Below are positions 11,177-21,287 of a DNA stretch of 64,000 bases, piece by piece (within the stretch, counting starts at the first letter, position 1; the number at the start of each line of letters is the position of its first letter). The notes under the pieces were generated by a model that saw nothing but the letters and a program-made list of their open reading frames with translations, ran no database searches and was not told the DNA's origin. The DNA comes from Turnera subulata (lineage: Eukaryota > Streptophyta > Magnoliopsida > Malpighiales > Passifloraceae), in contig JAKUCV010007187.1 of NCBI GenBank assembly GCA_028386065.3, positions 5,837 to 69,836 on the forward strand. The letters are read 5' to 3'. The position numbers and the translations under genes were made by a program.

Positions 11177-13559
11177 GATGTCCCTTGTTGGTGAATCTTT
11201 AGGAACTGAAGATAAACCAAACGAAAGGAAGAACATCCAAATTTGATAGAGTAGGTATTAATGCTGATGCCGACATATGTGCCATGAGTCGAGAATCATC
11301 TCATCTCGGGGTTTTAAGGATTTATCGTTCTCCTTAGGGGACTCGGTTTGTGTTTATGATAGAATCATCTCATCTATCTGGCGCCAAAAAAGAATCCTCT
11401 CATCTCGGGTAACTAGTGATACTATCGTCCTCCCTAGGGTACTTGGTGTTTGGTTTGGTAGAATCATCTCAACTACCAGGTTGTTAACAATGAATCTTCT
11501 CATCTCAGCTAACTAGGGATACTATCGTCCTCCTTGAGGTACTCATTGTTTGGGTTGTCAACAAAGAATCATCTCCTCTTAGTCAACTAGGGATATGTCT
11601 CCTCCTATAAGGGTAATTTTAGGGTTACCTACTTTCTAGGGATTTTATCGTCCTCCCCTGGGGAACTCGGTGTTTGTCTTGGTTGTGGGAATCATTTCAT
11701 CCCTCCCATGGTATCACATGTCTTCTCACTAGCCATCAACAGATCTCGGGGCATTACATATCCCAAAGAAAGTCATCTACAGCAATAGGGTCCATTCCCC
11801 TGGAATTTAATTCAGAACGGGGTAGCATGGCCCACAGATTGATTCAGAACAAGGTAGCATGCCCCAAGTAGGTCTCATCGACACATAGAGTAGCATGCCT
11901 TGGGAAAACCAATACATGGGGTAGCATGCCACGGAAATCATACTCGAAGGAACGAGGTAGCATGCCCCAGCAATTGATTCAGAACAGGGTAGCATGTGCC
12001 AAGTAAGTCACATGGGGTAGCATGCCCCGGGAAAATCAATACATGGGGTAGCATGCCCCAAAAATCATTGTTTAGAGGAATTGGGTCGCATGCCCTGGAA
12101 AATCAGAATACGTCAAGGGGTACCATGCCCTGGAAAACTGAAACACATCGAGGAGCAGCACGCCCCAATAGAGCAGAACATATGTAAGGGGTAGCATGCC
12201 CCGAGAAATTACACAAAACGAATGGGGTAGCATGCCCAGAAAACACGTCACATAGCGGGGTAGCATGTCTGGGGAAACAAGTATATCACATAATGGGGTA
12301 GCATGCCCCGGGAAACAAACACGTCACATAATAGGGTAGCATGCCCTAGGAAACAAACACATTACATAACAGGCCCCGAGAGAACACTCCAAACCAATGT
12401 GGTAGCGTGCCTCAGAAAAGTAAAACATGTACAAATGGGATTGTATATCCCGGAATAACAAAACATATACGAGGGATAGTACGCCCCAAGAAACAGAACA
12501 CAAGGGGTAGTATGCCCTAAAAAATCGACTAACAAACGAGGTAGCATGCCCTGAAAAATTGACTAACAATTGAGGTGGAATGCCTCGAAGATAAAAAATC
12601 AAACAATCGGGGTAGCATGCCCCGGGAAACTTTGACTCAAAATATGGGCCCGCAAAAGGGAGGAACAAACATGCTAGGGGCGCTAGAGGTCATCTCTGGA
12701 TGTCAGCCAGAGTCTGGCGGTCATGTCGAGATGTCCACCAGAGGCTGGTGGTCTTCTCGCCATGTCCGCCAAGCCCCCAGCCGGTTTTAAAACCTCAAAA
12801 AACTGCTCTCTCCTCTTCATTTCACTCCAAACCCCTTAAAACTCACTTGTTTTCCTCTCAAAACCTCTCAACCAACTCACAATCTCTTCCCCTTCTATTC
12901 CAAATCAGCTTCATTCCTTCATCGTCATCAAGCATTCATAAATCAAGGTAGGATATAATGAGGAAGTGGCACCCAAAATCCAATCCGAAGGATAATCCGG
13001 CAATATTGCTCAAATCCCCTGAGAAGCACATCTCTTCAAAGCTTCCTCAAGTGCAAGTAAATGATTTTCATCAATCAAAACTACTCCAATTGTGATTTCA
13101 ATTTATTTTTAGGGTTATGCCCAATTTCTCCATAAATTCAAATTTATGCAATGTCTGGTGTGTTTGATTATTTGAAAATGCTCCTAGTATATCTACAATG
13201 CTTTCCCCTATGCTTATTTTCTGGATTAAACACAAGAATTGTTGGATTGATGAAATACCCAAATGGGGGTTTACGGTTCTTGGCGAAAATTGGTGATCTT
13301 GGTTGATCTTGCTGTTATTTTGATGTTTGAATTGTACATTCTCAGCGTACAATCGGTAGGTGTTGATGGGTTTGTGCCAATTTCGGTCAATTTTAAATTT
13401 CACTAGGACGGGTTTTGTGATTTTCTTGTGATTTCATCTGCAAATAAAATGTCGTTCTAATGCCAGAATGCATGAGATTTTGGCGCAAATTTATTCCCAT
13501 GATGCATGTCTATATGAATGCGGAGTTGGTTCGACTTGTTTTGGCCTGGTTTAGTGTGA
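11177..13559 (+). mobile_element. Non-coding leader of family O copy 1, with arrays
   Basis: Starts GATGTCCCTTGTTGGTGA, homologous to 40010 onward. No gag or pol coding is visible. It contains a repeat of GAATCATCTCATCT-like phrases (11285-11710) and an array of GGGGTAGCATGCCCC-like phrases (11815-12625). Then come palindromic CCGCCAGA..CTGGCGG phrases (12690-12775), a pyrimidine-rich stretch (12800-12950), and unassigned sequence to the Athila insertion at 13560. No canonical primer-binding site was found just after the LTR, which is odd for an intact element. Confidence 0.6.
11815..12625. repeat. Array of GGGGTAGCATGCCCC near-palindromes
   Basis: About 20 phrases of the form GGGGTAGCATGCCCCGGGAA recur at irregular 35-50 bp spacing, separated by short AC-rich linkers (AAACAAACACATCACATAAT-like). 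The core GGGgtaGCATGCCCC is nearly self-complementary. Variants include GAGGTAGCATGCCCT, GGGGTACCATGCCCT and GGGTAGTATGCCCT. The second family O copy has GGGGCATGATGCCCC-type phrases in the matching leader position. Confidence 0.8.
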
Positions 13560-15634
13560 TGATGTGGAGTGAGTCCTGCAAGTGCATAGGGTAGTTGTAG
13601 TACTCTATCAAGGTCGTATCGACAGGGACTAGGTTGAGCCTGTTACCTTCAAATAGACAAATTAGGCTTAAACAAACAAGGACTAAATATGAGGTGAATG
13701 CTGTTGAAATATAAAAAAGCAAGAAAATAAAAGTAACAGTAGTGTTAAAATATGAAAAATCAGATTTGGTGGAGTCTTAGGCGTCTGGGGTTCACATGCC
13801 TTGCTCTTATGCTTTAAATTGCTCAACAGCCTCACAACAGGCTGAGCCTGTTTGACGGCCTGTGTTTAATAAGATGTCTTGAAGGGGCTCCCAACCTAAG
13901 GTACTACCAATAGCTTTCGATCTTATTGATAGTTCCTCAAGTTTCCGTCTACCCCCTGTCACTGGAATAGACGTCCACTTGAAGGTGAAGTTTAGTGTTG
14001 GTGCTGGTTACCCACAGTCTCTCCCTATCTTCTTTCGAACGGCTAGGGATTGAAGGCTGACCATTGTTGGTCTAGCTCGCTTGGCTTCACCTTTCGGTCC
14101 TTCACCAAGCTGCTACTAGATTAAAAATAGGCTACTCAATAATCAATCAAGAATCAGATTAAAAGTGGTGTCATTCTTCTTGATTGTGCCGCAACAGGCT
14201 GAGCCAGTGCTGAGCCTGTGGCTGAGCCTGTCGAGAGCACAAAGTCAATTACACAAATCAGTTCTTGCAGGCGCTCTCAACCTATACTGAATCCACTTGT
14301 TTTCACTCACAGGTTCCTCCCAAGATTCTCACTCATCCTAACGCTTTCGAATCGGTCAAACCAAGGGGATTAAGATTTGGTGTTGAGGCTAATTCCCCAA
14401 TTAGTTCCTAATTTCTTTCAAAACTAAGAGCCAAGGGTTGGTTGTTGTTATTTCAGCAACTATGGTTTCTCCTTTCGGTTCTTTCCCTAGCTACCTATAA
14501 TCATGCATGGGTTTGATCAAGACTCAAAAAATGGAGCAAGTTTACAATAACCAAACAAGAAAATCGAGTTAAAAACATAAGAAGAGTAATTTATTGCACT
14601 AAGAACATAAACATGCTTCACCCCTTCAACCTAAGAGGGATTGTTCAATTCATGCTCAGAATTACAGAAACAAAGGGGGTAAAGGATAGCATGATGTTTG
14701 GAACAATCTGGAGGTTAGGGATAACACGAATTCTGCCCAGAAAAGGGTGCAGAATCGTGTTTCCACTTGAACCCTTTATTCCAAAGCTTCTGCAAGTTTT
14801 GTGGGTGTTTGATCGAGGGTGAATTCGATGCCTTGCTCTTCCTTCTTTCTTCTTATTTATAGGCGTGGATCTTCTTCTTCTCTCTTCTCCCAAGTGTTGG
14901 AAGTCATGGCAGTTGGGCAAGTTGAGTTTCAGTAGCCTATCTTGCTCCTCGAGATAAGGCACCATGGGAGGTGTGCTGATAGGGTGAAATCTACAAATCT
15001 GCAGATTTTGGAAGACTTAAAGGGAGGATAATAGTTGTTTAATTGTAATATTCCTCGAGTGTGATGATTATCCCCTCTTTCTCACGCTTAAAGTCTTCTG
15101 AAATGCTCAATTCGTAATTGCAGAGTTGAAAGTTTTGCAAGTGGTGAAGCTCTGCAAGTGGCTGAGTTTTATATTCTTTTCTCTGCATTCCTGGTCATCT
15201 GCAGATTCCACAGACTCAGCCTCTACTGGTCTGTGACTGAGGATGTGTGCAATCTCCTTCCATTTTTCTGTGCAATTGAATTCAGCTCTTCTTGAGATTG
15301 ATGTAGTCGCGTGATGGCTTCGTGGATTAAGGCAAAGGTGGTAAAATCCAGTGGATAACTTGTGGTTGGAAGGGGATTCGTGGCTTTTCACTGATTTTGC
15401 AATGAACAACAGGCCCGAAACAGGCTCATGCTGTGGCAGAGGCTGTTTCTTCGAATTCTCCAATAAAATCTCCAAAATCCTTCAAAATGCACCTAGAATC
15501 ACAAATCATACAGTAAGGGATAGGAATTAAGGGAATATGATGAAATAATGCAAAGTAAGGCATATAGTCATGATAAATTGAGAGCAAATATTTCTAAAAT
15601 CATGCCTAAAATCATGCATATTTCATGTGCTTCA
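13560..15634 (-). repeat. 3' LTR of Athila copy 1 (2.08 kb)
   Basis: On the plus strand it begins TGATGTGGAGTGAGTCCTGC and ends CATGTGCTTCA. It is colinear and almost equal in length with the Athila LTR at 30790-32876, sharing the CAAGTGCATAGGG start, the CTACCCCCTGTCACT segment and the TTCTCCTTTCGGTTC blocks. It is adjacent on the right to a polypurine tract (seen on the minus strand), so on the element's strand it is the 3' LTR. It sits inside the family O leader. It contains several ACAGGCTGAGCCTGT near-palindromes, e.g. the exact copy at 13837-13851. Confidence 0.85.
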
Positions 15635-17308
15635 AAATACCCCAAACTGAAGATTTTGCTTCTCCTCAAGCAAACAAAAGAGAAAAGAAGGCATGATTTT
15701 GAAAGGAAGTAAATACAATTTCAATGCATCAAATTTTCACTAGGTTTCTCCCTTGTGATGTCCCAATTCAGGCATCCTCTTATTTTTTCTTCAAAACTGC
15801 ATTCGACTCCAATCAAATTCCTTGTCAGTAGTTTTTTTTCATAAAAATCACAGGAATAATTTTGCAACTGGCCTCCATTCCTTCTGTTATTCGAGAGATT
15901 TAGTTAATGCAGACCCATTACCTCTTGTCTCCACTAATGTGCATAAGTCATCAAGCTAGGATCACTAGGACTTTATTAGTATTGCATTGAGGCTGGGTGA
16001 GGGTTGTCAAAGAAAGGTGGATGGTTTTTGCAAAGGTCGATGACTTGTGAACTCAATTCTTTTGTTTTTGTTCATGAACAACATGAGACACTGTAGAGGC
16101 TGTTGACCTTGTATTTTCTACGATCGCATGCTATTTGGCAACTGTGTCCCAATGCTTCAGCCATTCTTGACGTTACCACTGACTCCAACAGAAGGATTGG
16201 ATTTGTGTTCTTTGGTGGAGTATGATTTTCCAGATTTTGCCCTTGTCCTTCCTCCCTTTCTTTATTTTTCTTCTTCTTCCCATATGTTTCTTTTTCTCTT
16301 TTTCTTTTTCAAGGGGAGGATGGAGTTCGTGCATCTGGTGGCATTTTGATTTTTCCACTGGCTGAGTGTGGGTCATCACTTTTTCTAATCTTGATCAAAT
16401 CTTGTTCACAGGCTCATCGACAAGGTGAGGCTGTTTGAAGGAGTTTGTGGCCATAGACACTGATGGCCCCTGCTCTGGCTGCAAATGGTTGAGGTGGAAT
16501 GTGCAGGATAAATGAATGAAATAGGACATCTTAATCGGCTCAAATGGGGTTGCAAGGGTTTGATGAGTGTGGGTTGGTGTTGTCTGTTTGGTGTGCCAAA
16601 GATGGCCTAGATCCTTTCCTTGCTTTGTAGACTTTGCTTAAATTTTGCTTTGACAGAGGTTAGGGCCTGTTCTATGGTAAACAGGCTGAGCCTGTTTTAG
16701 AAAAATTCTTTAGTAGGATCCTTCTCTTCTGATATAATTCATGGAATGCAGTTGCTTGATTATTCCTACTCTGCTTGTTTTGCGAAAATAAGACAAGTTA
16801 TGAGATTAGAATCTGAGCAGAGTTAAATGGAAAGAGAGAGTGCATAAATATAAGGACAGAGGCTCACATTGGGAGAAACATAACAAAAATAAATGACAAT
16901 TGAAATTGCATTGCACGAACATCAGAAAATACACAAAGTAATAAAATGACAAAATAGCACCCTAAAATACCCCAAACTGAAAATCTGCAGTGTCCTCACT
17001 GCAAAGACAAAACAAAACAGGGTGCAATGCCACAATAAAGATACACAAAGAAAAGACACACACTACCAAAAATCAAAAGACAAAAAGGGCTAGTCTAAGA
17101 TACATTAACACAAAAATACCCCAAATTTGAAAGCCAAGCTATGTGTTGTGGGGTTGAGTTATCCAAGACTAGATTATCATGTGCTATAGTGATGGGGAGG
17201 GAGGAGGTGTTAGATTAAATCAGAAGTTCGACACAGGCTCAGCCTGTGGTGAGCCTGTGTGAGCATCAGAATACCCTTCTTGCAAAATAATTAAGGTTAA
17301 CTATCAAA
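15635..17308 (-). other. Athila copy 1 3' non-coding region with repeated PPT-like motif
   Basis: No coding was recognised. Directly next to the LTR is AAATACCCCAAACTGAA, whose complement is the purine-rich PPT that would prime plus-strand synthesis. Similar sequence recurs at about 16967 and 17115, so the tract is present three times. Palindromic ACAGGCTSAGCCTGT copies lie at 16681-16695 and 17233-17247. Long 3' non-coding regions are usual in Athila elements. Confidence 0.6.
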
Positions 17309-17506
17309 AGGTCCTCTCCCCGAGGGACCCACCATATTCAAGTATTGTTACATTTGGTGAAGGTGCTCTCCTTGAGGGGGATAAAAAGCATCACGTCCCG
17401 AGTTCGAATCCCTAGTGCTGCAACATGGTAAAGGATTTAATCGGGCAGAGGGAGTGATGTAACAATACCTGGATTTGGTGGGTCCCTCGGGGGAGGGCCT
17501 TCACAT
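17309..17506. mobile_element. Foldback MITE copy with tRNA-like B box
   Basis: A left arm (GTCCTCTCCCCGAGGGAC, then CCACCATATTCAAGTATTG) is the inverse of the right arm ending CTCGGGGGAGGGCCTTCAC. Between them is the unit starting TTGGTGAAGGTGCTCTCC with GAGTTCGAATCCC, which matches the Pol III B-box consensus. It is the same family as the cluster at 20019-21287. It lies within the 3' part of Athila copy 1 pol. No clear target duplication. Confidence 0.75.
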
Positions 17507-17703
17507 AGAAGAACTTCCCTGACAAATTTCTGACTTTATGATTCCTCCCTTCATCGAATTGCAACACTTGATAACAAAACACACAAAGGAAAACGGAAAG
17601 AACAAAATGAAAGAAAATAAAAGAAAACTTGAAAATTACCACACTTGGTTTTCCCAAGTGCGTGCTTCTTTTACGTCTTTTAGATGGACACTTTTCCATT
17701 GTT

Positions 17704-18174
17704 CTAGTTGGGAGGTGGATTTTGGCGAGGTTGAATCTCACTGAAAACGCCCATGGTAGGGTGATAAATTTTCAACCTTCTTCGATGGGCTATGAACGGG
17801 CTCAACCCGTCACCATCAATCTCTATTTCTCCATGAGGCAAACAATGAAGAATAGTAAATGGACCAGACCACTTGGATCGTCTTGTACCCCAGAAAAGGA
17901 CTTGGTCTTCCTTCTTGAAAGCGCGCTTGATGTTTTGACCATTGTGCCTTTTTATGGTTCTCTCCTTGCAAACTATGATGTTCCCGTTCATATCCAAATG
18001 CACTTCATTCAATTCTGGAGGGAGAGGTTTTATCTCAGTATTTGGTGTAAAATCATCAGCTCCCATTTGATTGATAGGCAGCTGCTGCTGAACAGCCTGG
18101 TGGACAGGCTGGGCCTGTCTTGGCTTATCTTTGTCGTCGACAGTGTCAACCTGGCAGTAGGTGCTGAAGTTCAA
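17704..18174 (-). pseudogene. pol: Athila copy 1: linker fused to integrase C-terminus (RT and most of INT deleted)
   Basis: The minus strand reads linker RQAQPVHQAVQQQLP, then PPELNEVHLDMNGNI, then abruptly CKERTIKRHNGQNIKRAF and KKEDQVLFWGTRRSKWSGPF. In copy 2 the PPKLRYIYLD block is followed by the region leading into RT. KEDQVL..KWSGPF is the integrase C-terminal region near the end of Athila pol. RT, RNase H and most of integrase are therefore missing, with the junction near 17980. RLKIYH closes the pol. The TTG at 18174 is not a real start: the frame continues from the upstream protease frame through a TAA. The QAQPV linker is encoded by the family's palindromic motif. Confidence 0.8.
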
Positions 18175-18189
18175 ATCTGACTTAGGGGC

Positions 18190-19200
18190 TTAGAGCATAT
18201 TGAAATTCATCGTATTTTCTCCAACTCTTAGTGTCACCCTTCCTTCCTCAACATCAATCAATGCCCAAGCCGTGGCAAGAAAAGGGCATCCTAAAATGAT
18301 AGGTGTGTGGACATCCAATGCCATATCTATGACCATAAAATCAACAGGAATATAAAAATCACCAACCTTCATGGGCACATCCTTTAATACTCCCACAGGA
18401 TACACAAGTGAGCGGTCAGCAAGTTGGATTGTCATCCTTGTGGGCTTGATGTCTCCAAGATTCATGTCTTGAGTGAAGGATAGTGGTAACAGGCTGATAC
18501 TGGATCTTAGGTCAGATAGGGCTCCTTCAATCTTCTTGTTCCCAATATGACAAGGTATTGTAAAGCTTCCTGGGTCTGAATATTTTCTGGGTAGATGGTG
18601 TTGAATGAGAGCACTCGCTTGGGCTGTCATAGCTACAGTCTCAATATCATTAATGGTTCTCTTCTTTGTCAAAATATCCTTCAGGAATTTAGCATATAAA
18701 GGCATTTGTGTGACCACATCACTGAAAGGCACATTGACATATAACTTACTCAGCATTTCTTTGAACTTATGGAATTGCTTCTTCAACTTGGATTTGTGGT
18801 ATACTTCTGGGTATGGGAGAGGAGGTTGGTAAGGTTGAACAGTTTGGGGCTGTTTCTTAGCTCTTCTAGTACTAACAGGCTCGGGCACAAGCTCAGCCTG
18901 TGTCTGCACTGTCTGTCCAGAGCTGGATGTCGAAGCTTGTTGTTCGGTTCTCTCCACAGCCTCAGACGGTCTTGGCACTGTGTCTCTTAATTCTCTCCCA
19001 CTGTGAAGGATCATAGCATTGCAATGTTCAATCCTTGGATTCTCTATTGGTTTTCCTGGAAGAGCTCCTGGTTGACCAGTGGAAATAGTGGCTTGTTGAG
19101 CATTCTGATTCTCCAGGATTCTATTGTAGGACTTGAGTTGACTAATCTCCTCGCTCATTTTATTCTGGTTCTTCAGGATGGATTGCAGCTTGCTCATCAT
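18190..19200 (-). pseudogene. Athila copy 1: gag tail and protease
   Basis: Aspartic protease region of an Athila-type gypsy element. Reading on the minus strand: heptad-like NKMSEEISQLKSYNRILEN, a linker with TQAELVPEPV, KFKEMLSKLYVNVPFSD (typical Athila), then the protease core EGALSDLRSSISLLPLSF. The active-site triplet, D-L-G in copy 2, is D-L-R here, so this protease should be dead. TRMTIQLADRSLVYPVGVL, VPMKVGDFYIPVDFMV and PIILGCPFLATAWALIDV follow in family order. A TAA ends the frame at 18190. Confidence 0.85.
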
Positions 19201-19562
19201 GTCAGAGTTTTTGCCTTGCTGTCCTCCTTGATTCTACCTCTGGTACTGAGGCTGTCCTCCTTGGTTCTGTCTCTGGTACTGGGCCTATTGTGGAATCCTC
19301 TCCTTGGTTGATCCCTTCTAAGAGAAGTTTGGGTGGTTCCTCCAGGATGGATTGTAAGTGTTTCCATGCCTGCTTCTGCTGGAAGTAGTGAGCTTGTTTA
19401 GAATCACATTCAGCAAAGAGTGGCCAACTGGAAGTACCATGAGGTCCTCCACAGCCCTCACAGTCTGGGACTGTGGCTGAGGCTATCTTGACTTGAGCAA
19501 CCCCTAGTTGCTTTCTGAGGGTTCTTTCTCTGCCTCTAGCTTGGTTACTCTATCTGCAACAA

Positions 19563-20018
19563 TTATTCCAGAGGATTTGACTCTCTAACTTGGGTCTTTC
19601 TCTTGGACAGGGCTTCAAGAATGGCAACTCCATTATTGTAGTCCTTATCTTGGAATGCACCATTGGCCATCTTGTCCAAGGTGTTCTGGTCTTCATCACA
19701 TAGGCCGCAATAGAACTGCTCAAGTTGCACGGCCTCATCAATTCGGTGGTTTGGGCATCTTCCTAGTTGTCCCTTGAAGTGTTCCGAAGCATCTCGAATT
19801 GATTCATCATAGCACTGGGAAAAACCAATAAGCTGCTGCCTTAAACTTGCAGCCTTGCTTGATGGATGGTATTCCTTCAAGAAAGCTCTGACTTGGCTGT
19901 CCCAGTCAGTGAAATGGCCTGCTTCATGGTTGTTGAGCCATTCGAATGCCGCTTCCCTGAGTGAGAATGGGAATACTCTCATGTATAGCTGCTCCTCGGT
20001 CATCCCTTCTATGTTCAC
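19563..20018 (-). pseudogene. gag: Athila copy 1: truncated gag core
   Basis: The minus strand gives GMTEEQLYMRVFPFSLREAA, FEWLNNHEAGHFTDWDS, VRAFLKEYHPSS, then ESIRDASEHFKGQL and FYCGLCDEDQNTLDKMANGA. This is the retrotransposon gag core also seen at 29672-30496. It lacks everything before the STINIAGM position because the foldback cluster begins there. Downstream, frame breaks separate it from the gag tail, where QYQRQNQGG repeats are recognisable at about 19200-19290. Confidence 0.85.
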
Positions 20019-21287
20019 TGTGAAGGCCCTCTCCCCGAGGGTCCCACCATATTCAGGTATTGTTACATCACTCCCTCCGCCCGATTAAATCCTTTACCAT
20101 GCTGCAGCACTAAGGACTCGAACTCGGGACGTGATGCTTTTTATCCCCCTCAAGGAGAGCACCTTCACCAACTCAGCTGCAGATGAATTGGTGAAGGTGC
20201 TCTCCTTGAGGGGGATAAAAAGCATCACGTCCCGAGTTCGAATACCTAGTGCTGCAGCATGGTAAAGGATTTAATCGGGCGGAGGGAGTGATGTAACAAT
20301 ACCTGAATATGGTGGGACCCTCGGGGAGAGGGCCTTCACAGAAAAGGCGCCTTTTTTTGTGAAGGCCCTCCTTCCGAGGGACCCACCAAATCCAGGTATT
20401 GTTACATCACTCCCTCCGCCCGATTAAATCCTTTACCATGCTGCAGCACTAGGGATTCGAACTCGGGACGTGATGCTTTTTATCCCCCTCAAGGAGAGCA
20501 CCTTCACCAATTTACGCCCGATTAAATCCTTTACCAAGCTGCAGCACTAGGGATTCAAACTCGGGACGTGATGCTTTTTATCCCTCTCAAGGAGAGCACC
20601 TTCACCAATTCGGGATTCGAACTCGGGACGTGATGCTTTTTATCCCCCTCAAGGAGAGCACCTTCACCAATTCATGAATTGGTGAAGGTGCTCTCCTTGA
20701 GGGGGATAAAAAGCATCACGTCCCGAGTTTGAATCCCTAGTGCTGCAGCATGGTAAAGGATTTAATCAGGCAGAGGGAGTGATGTAACAATACCTGAGTT
20801 TGGTGGGTCCCTCGGGGAGAGGGCCTTCACAGAAAAGTTCGAATCCCTAGTGCTGCAGCATGGTAAAGGATTTAATCGGGCGGAGGGAATGATGTAACAA
20901 TTCCTGAATATAGTGGGTCCCTCGGGGGGAGGGCCTTCACAAAAAAAAGGCGCCTTTTTTGTGAAGGCCCTCTCCCCAAGGGTTCCACCATATTCAGGTA
21001 TTGTTACATCACTCCCTCCGCCCGATTAAATCCTTTACCATGCTGCAGCACTAGGGATTCGAACTCGGGACGTGATGCTTTTTATCCCCCTCAAGGAGAG
21101 CACCTTCACCAATTCATCTGCAGTTGAGTTGGTGAAGGTGCTCTCCTTGAGGGGGATAAAAAGCATCACGTTTCGAGTTCGAATCCCTAGTGCTGCAGCA
21201 TGGTAAAGGATTTAATCGGGCTGAGGGAGTGATGTAACAATACCTGAATATGGTGGGACCCTCGGGGAGAGGGCCTTCACACATGGT
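20019..21287. mobile_element. Cluster of inverted foldback/MITE units with tRNA-like B box
   Basis: About nine full or partial copies of one ~150-bp unit alternate in orientation. Plus-strand order: reverse (20020-20170), forward (20188-20340), reverse (20359-20510), two partial reverse (20515-20608, 20609-20671), forward (20679-20830), partial forward (20837-20939), reverse (20960-21111), forward (21129-21281). The unit starts GGTGAAGGTGCTCTCC and ends GAGAGGGCCTTCAC, near inverted termini, and contains GAGTTCGAATCCC, a Pol III B-box match. Head-to-head junctions centre on CTGCAG and tail-to-tail junctions on AAAGGCGCCTTT. The cluster ends are inverted repeats of each other, so the whole can fold into one hairpin. 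It joins Athila gag to Angela RT without a target duplication. Confidence 0.85.

Noticed and set aside
11277..12790. Open frames across the GCATGCCCC array
   Set aside because: They exist in several frames because the repeat lacks stops; no conserved protein motif.
20188..21281. tRNA gene in the foldback units
   Set aside because: A perfect B box is present, but no cloverleaf with acceptor, D and anticodon arms can be formed; tRNA-like promoter remnant only.
20019..21287. Assembly artefact explaining the inverted cluster
   Set aside because: Not excluded, but the units differ by scattered substitutions and a separate simpler copy exists at 17309, so it is kept as a real feature pending long-read support.
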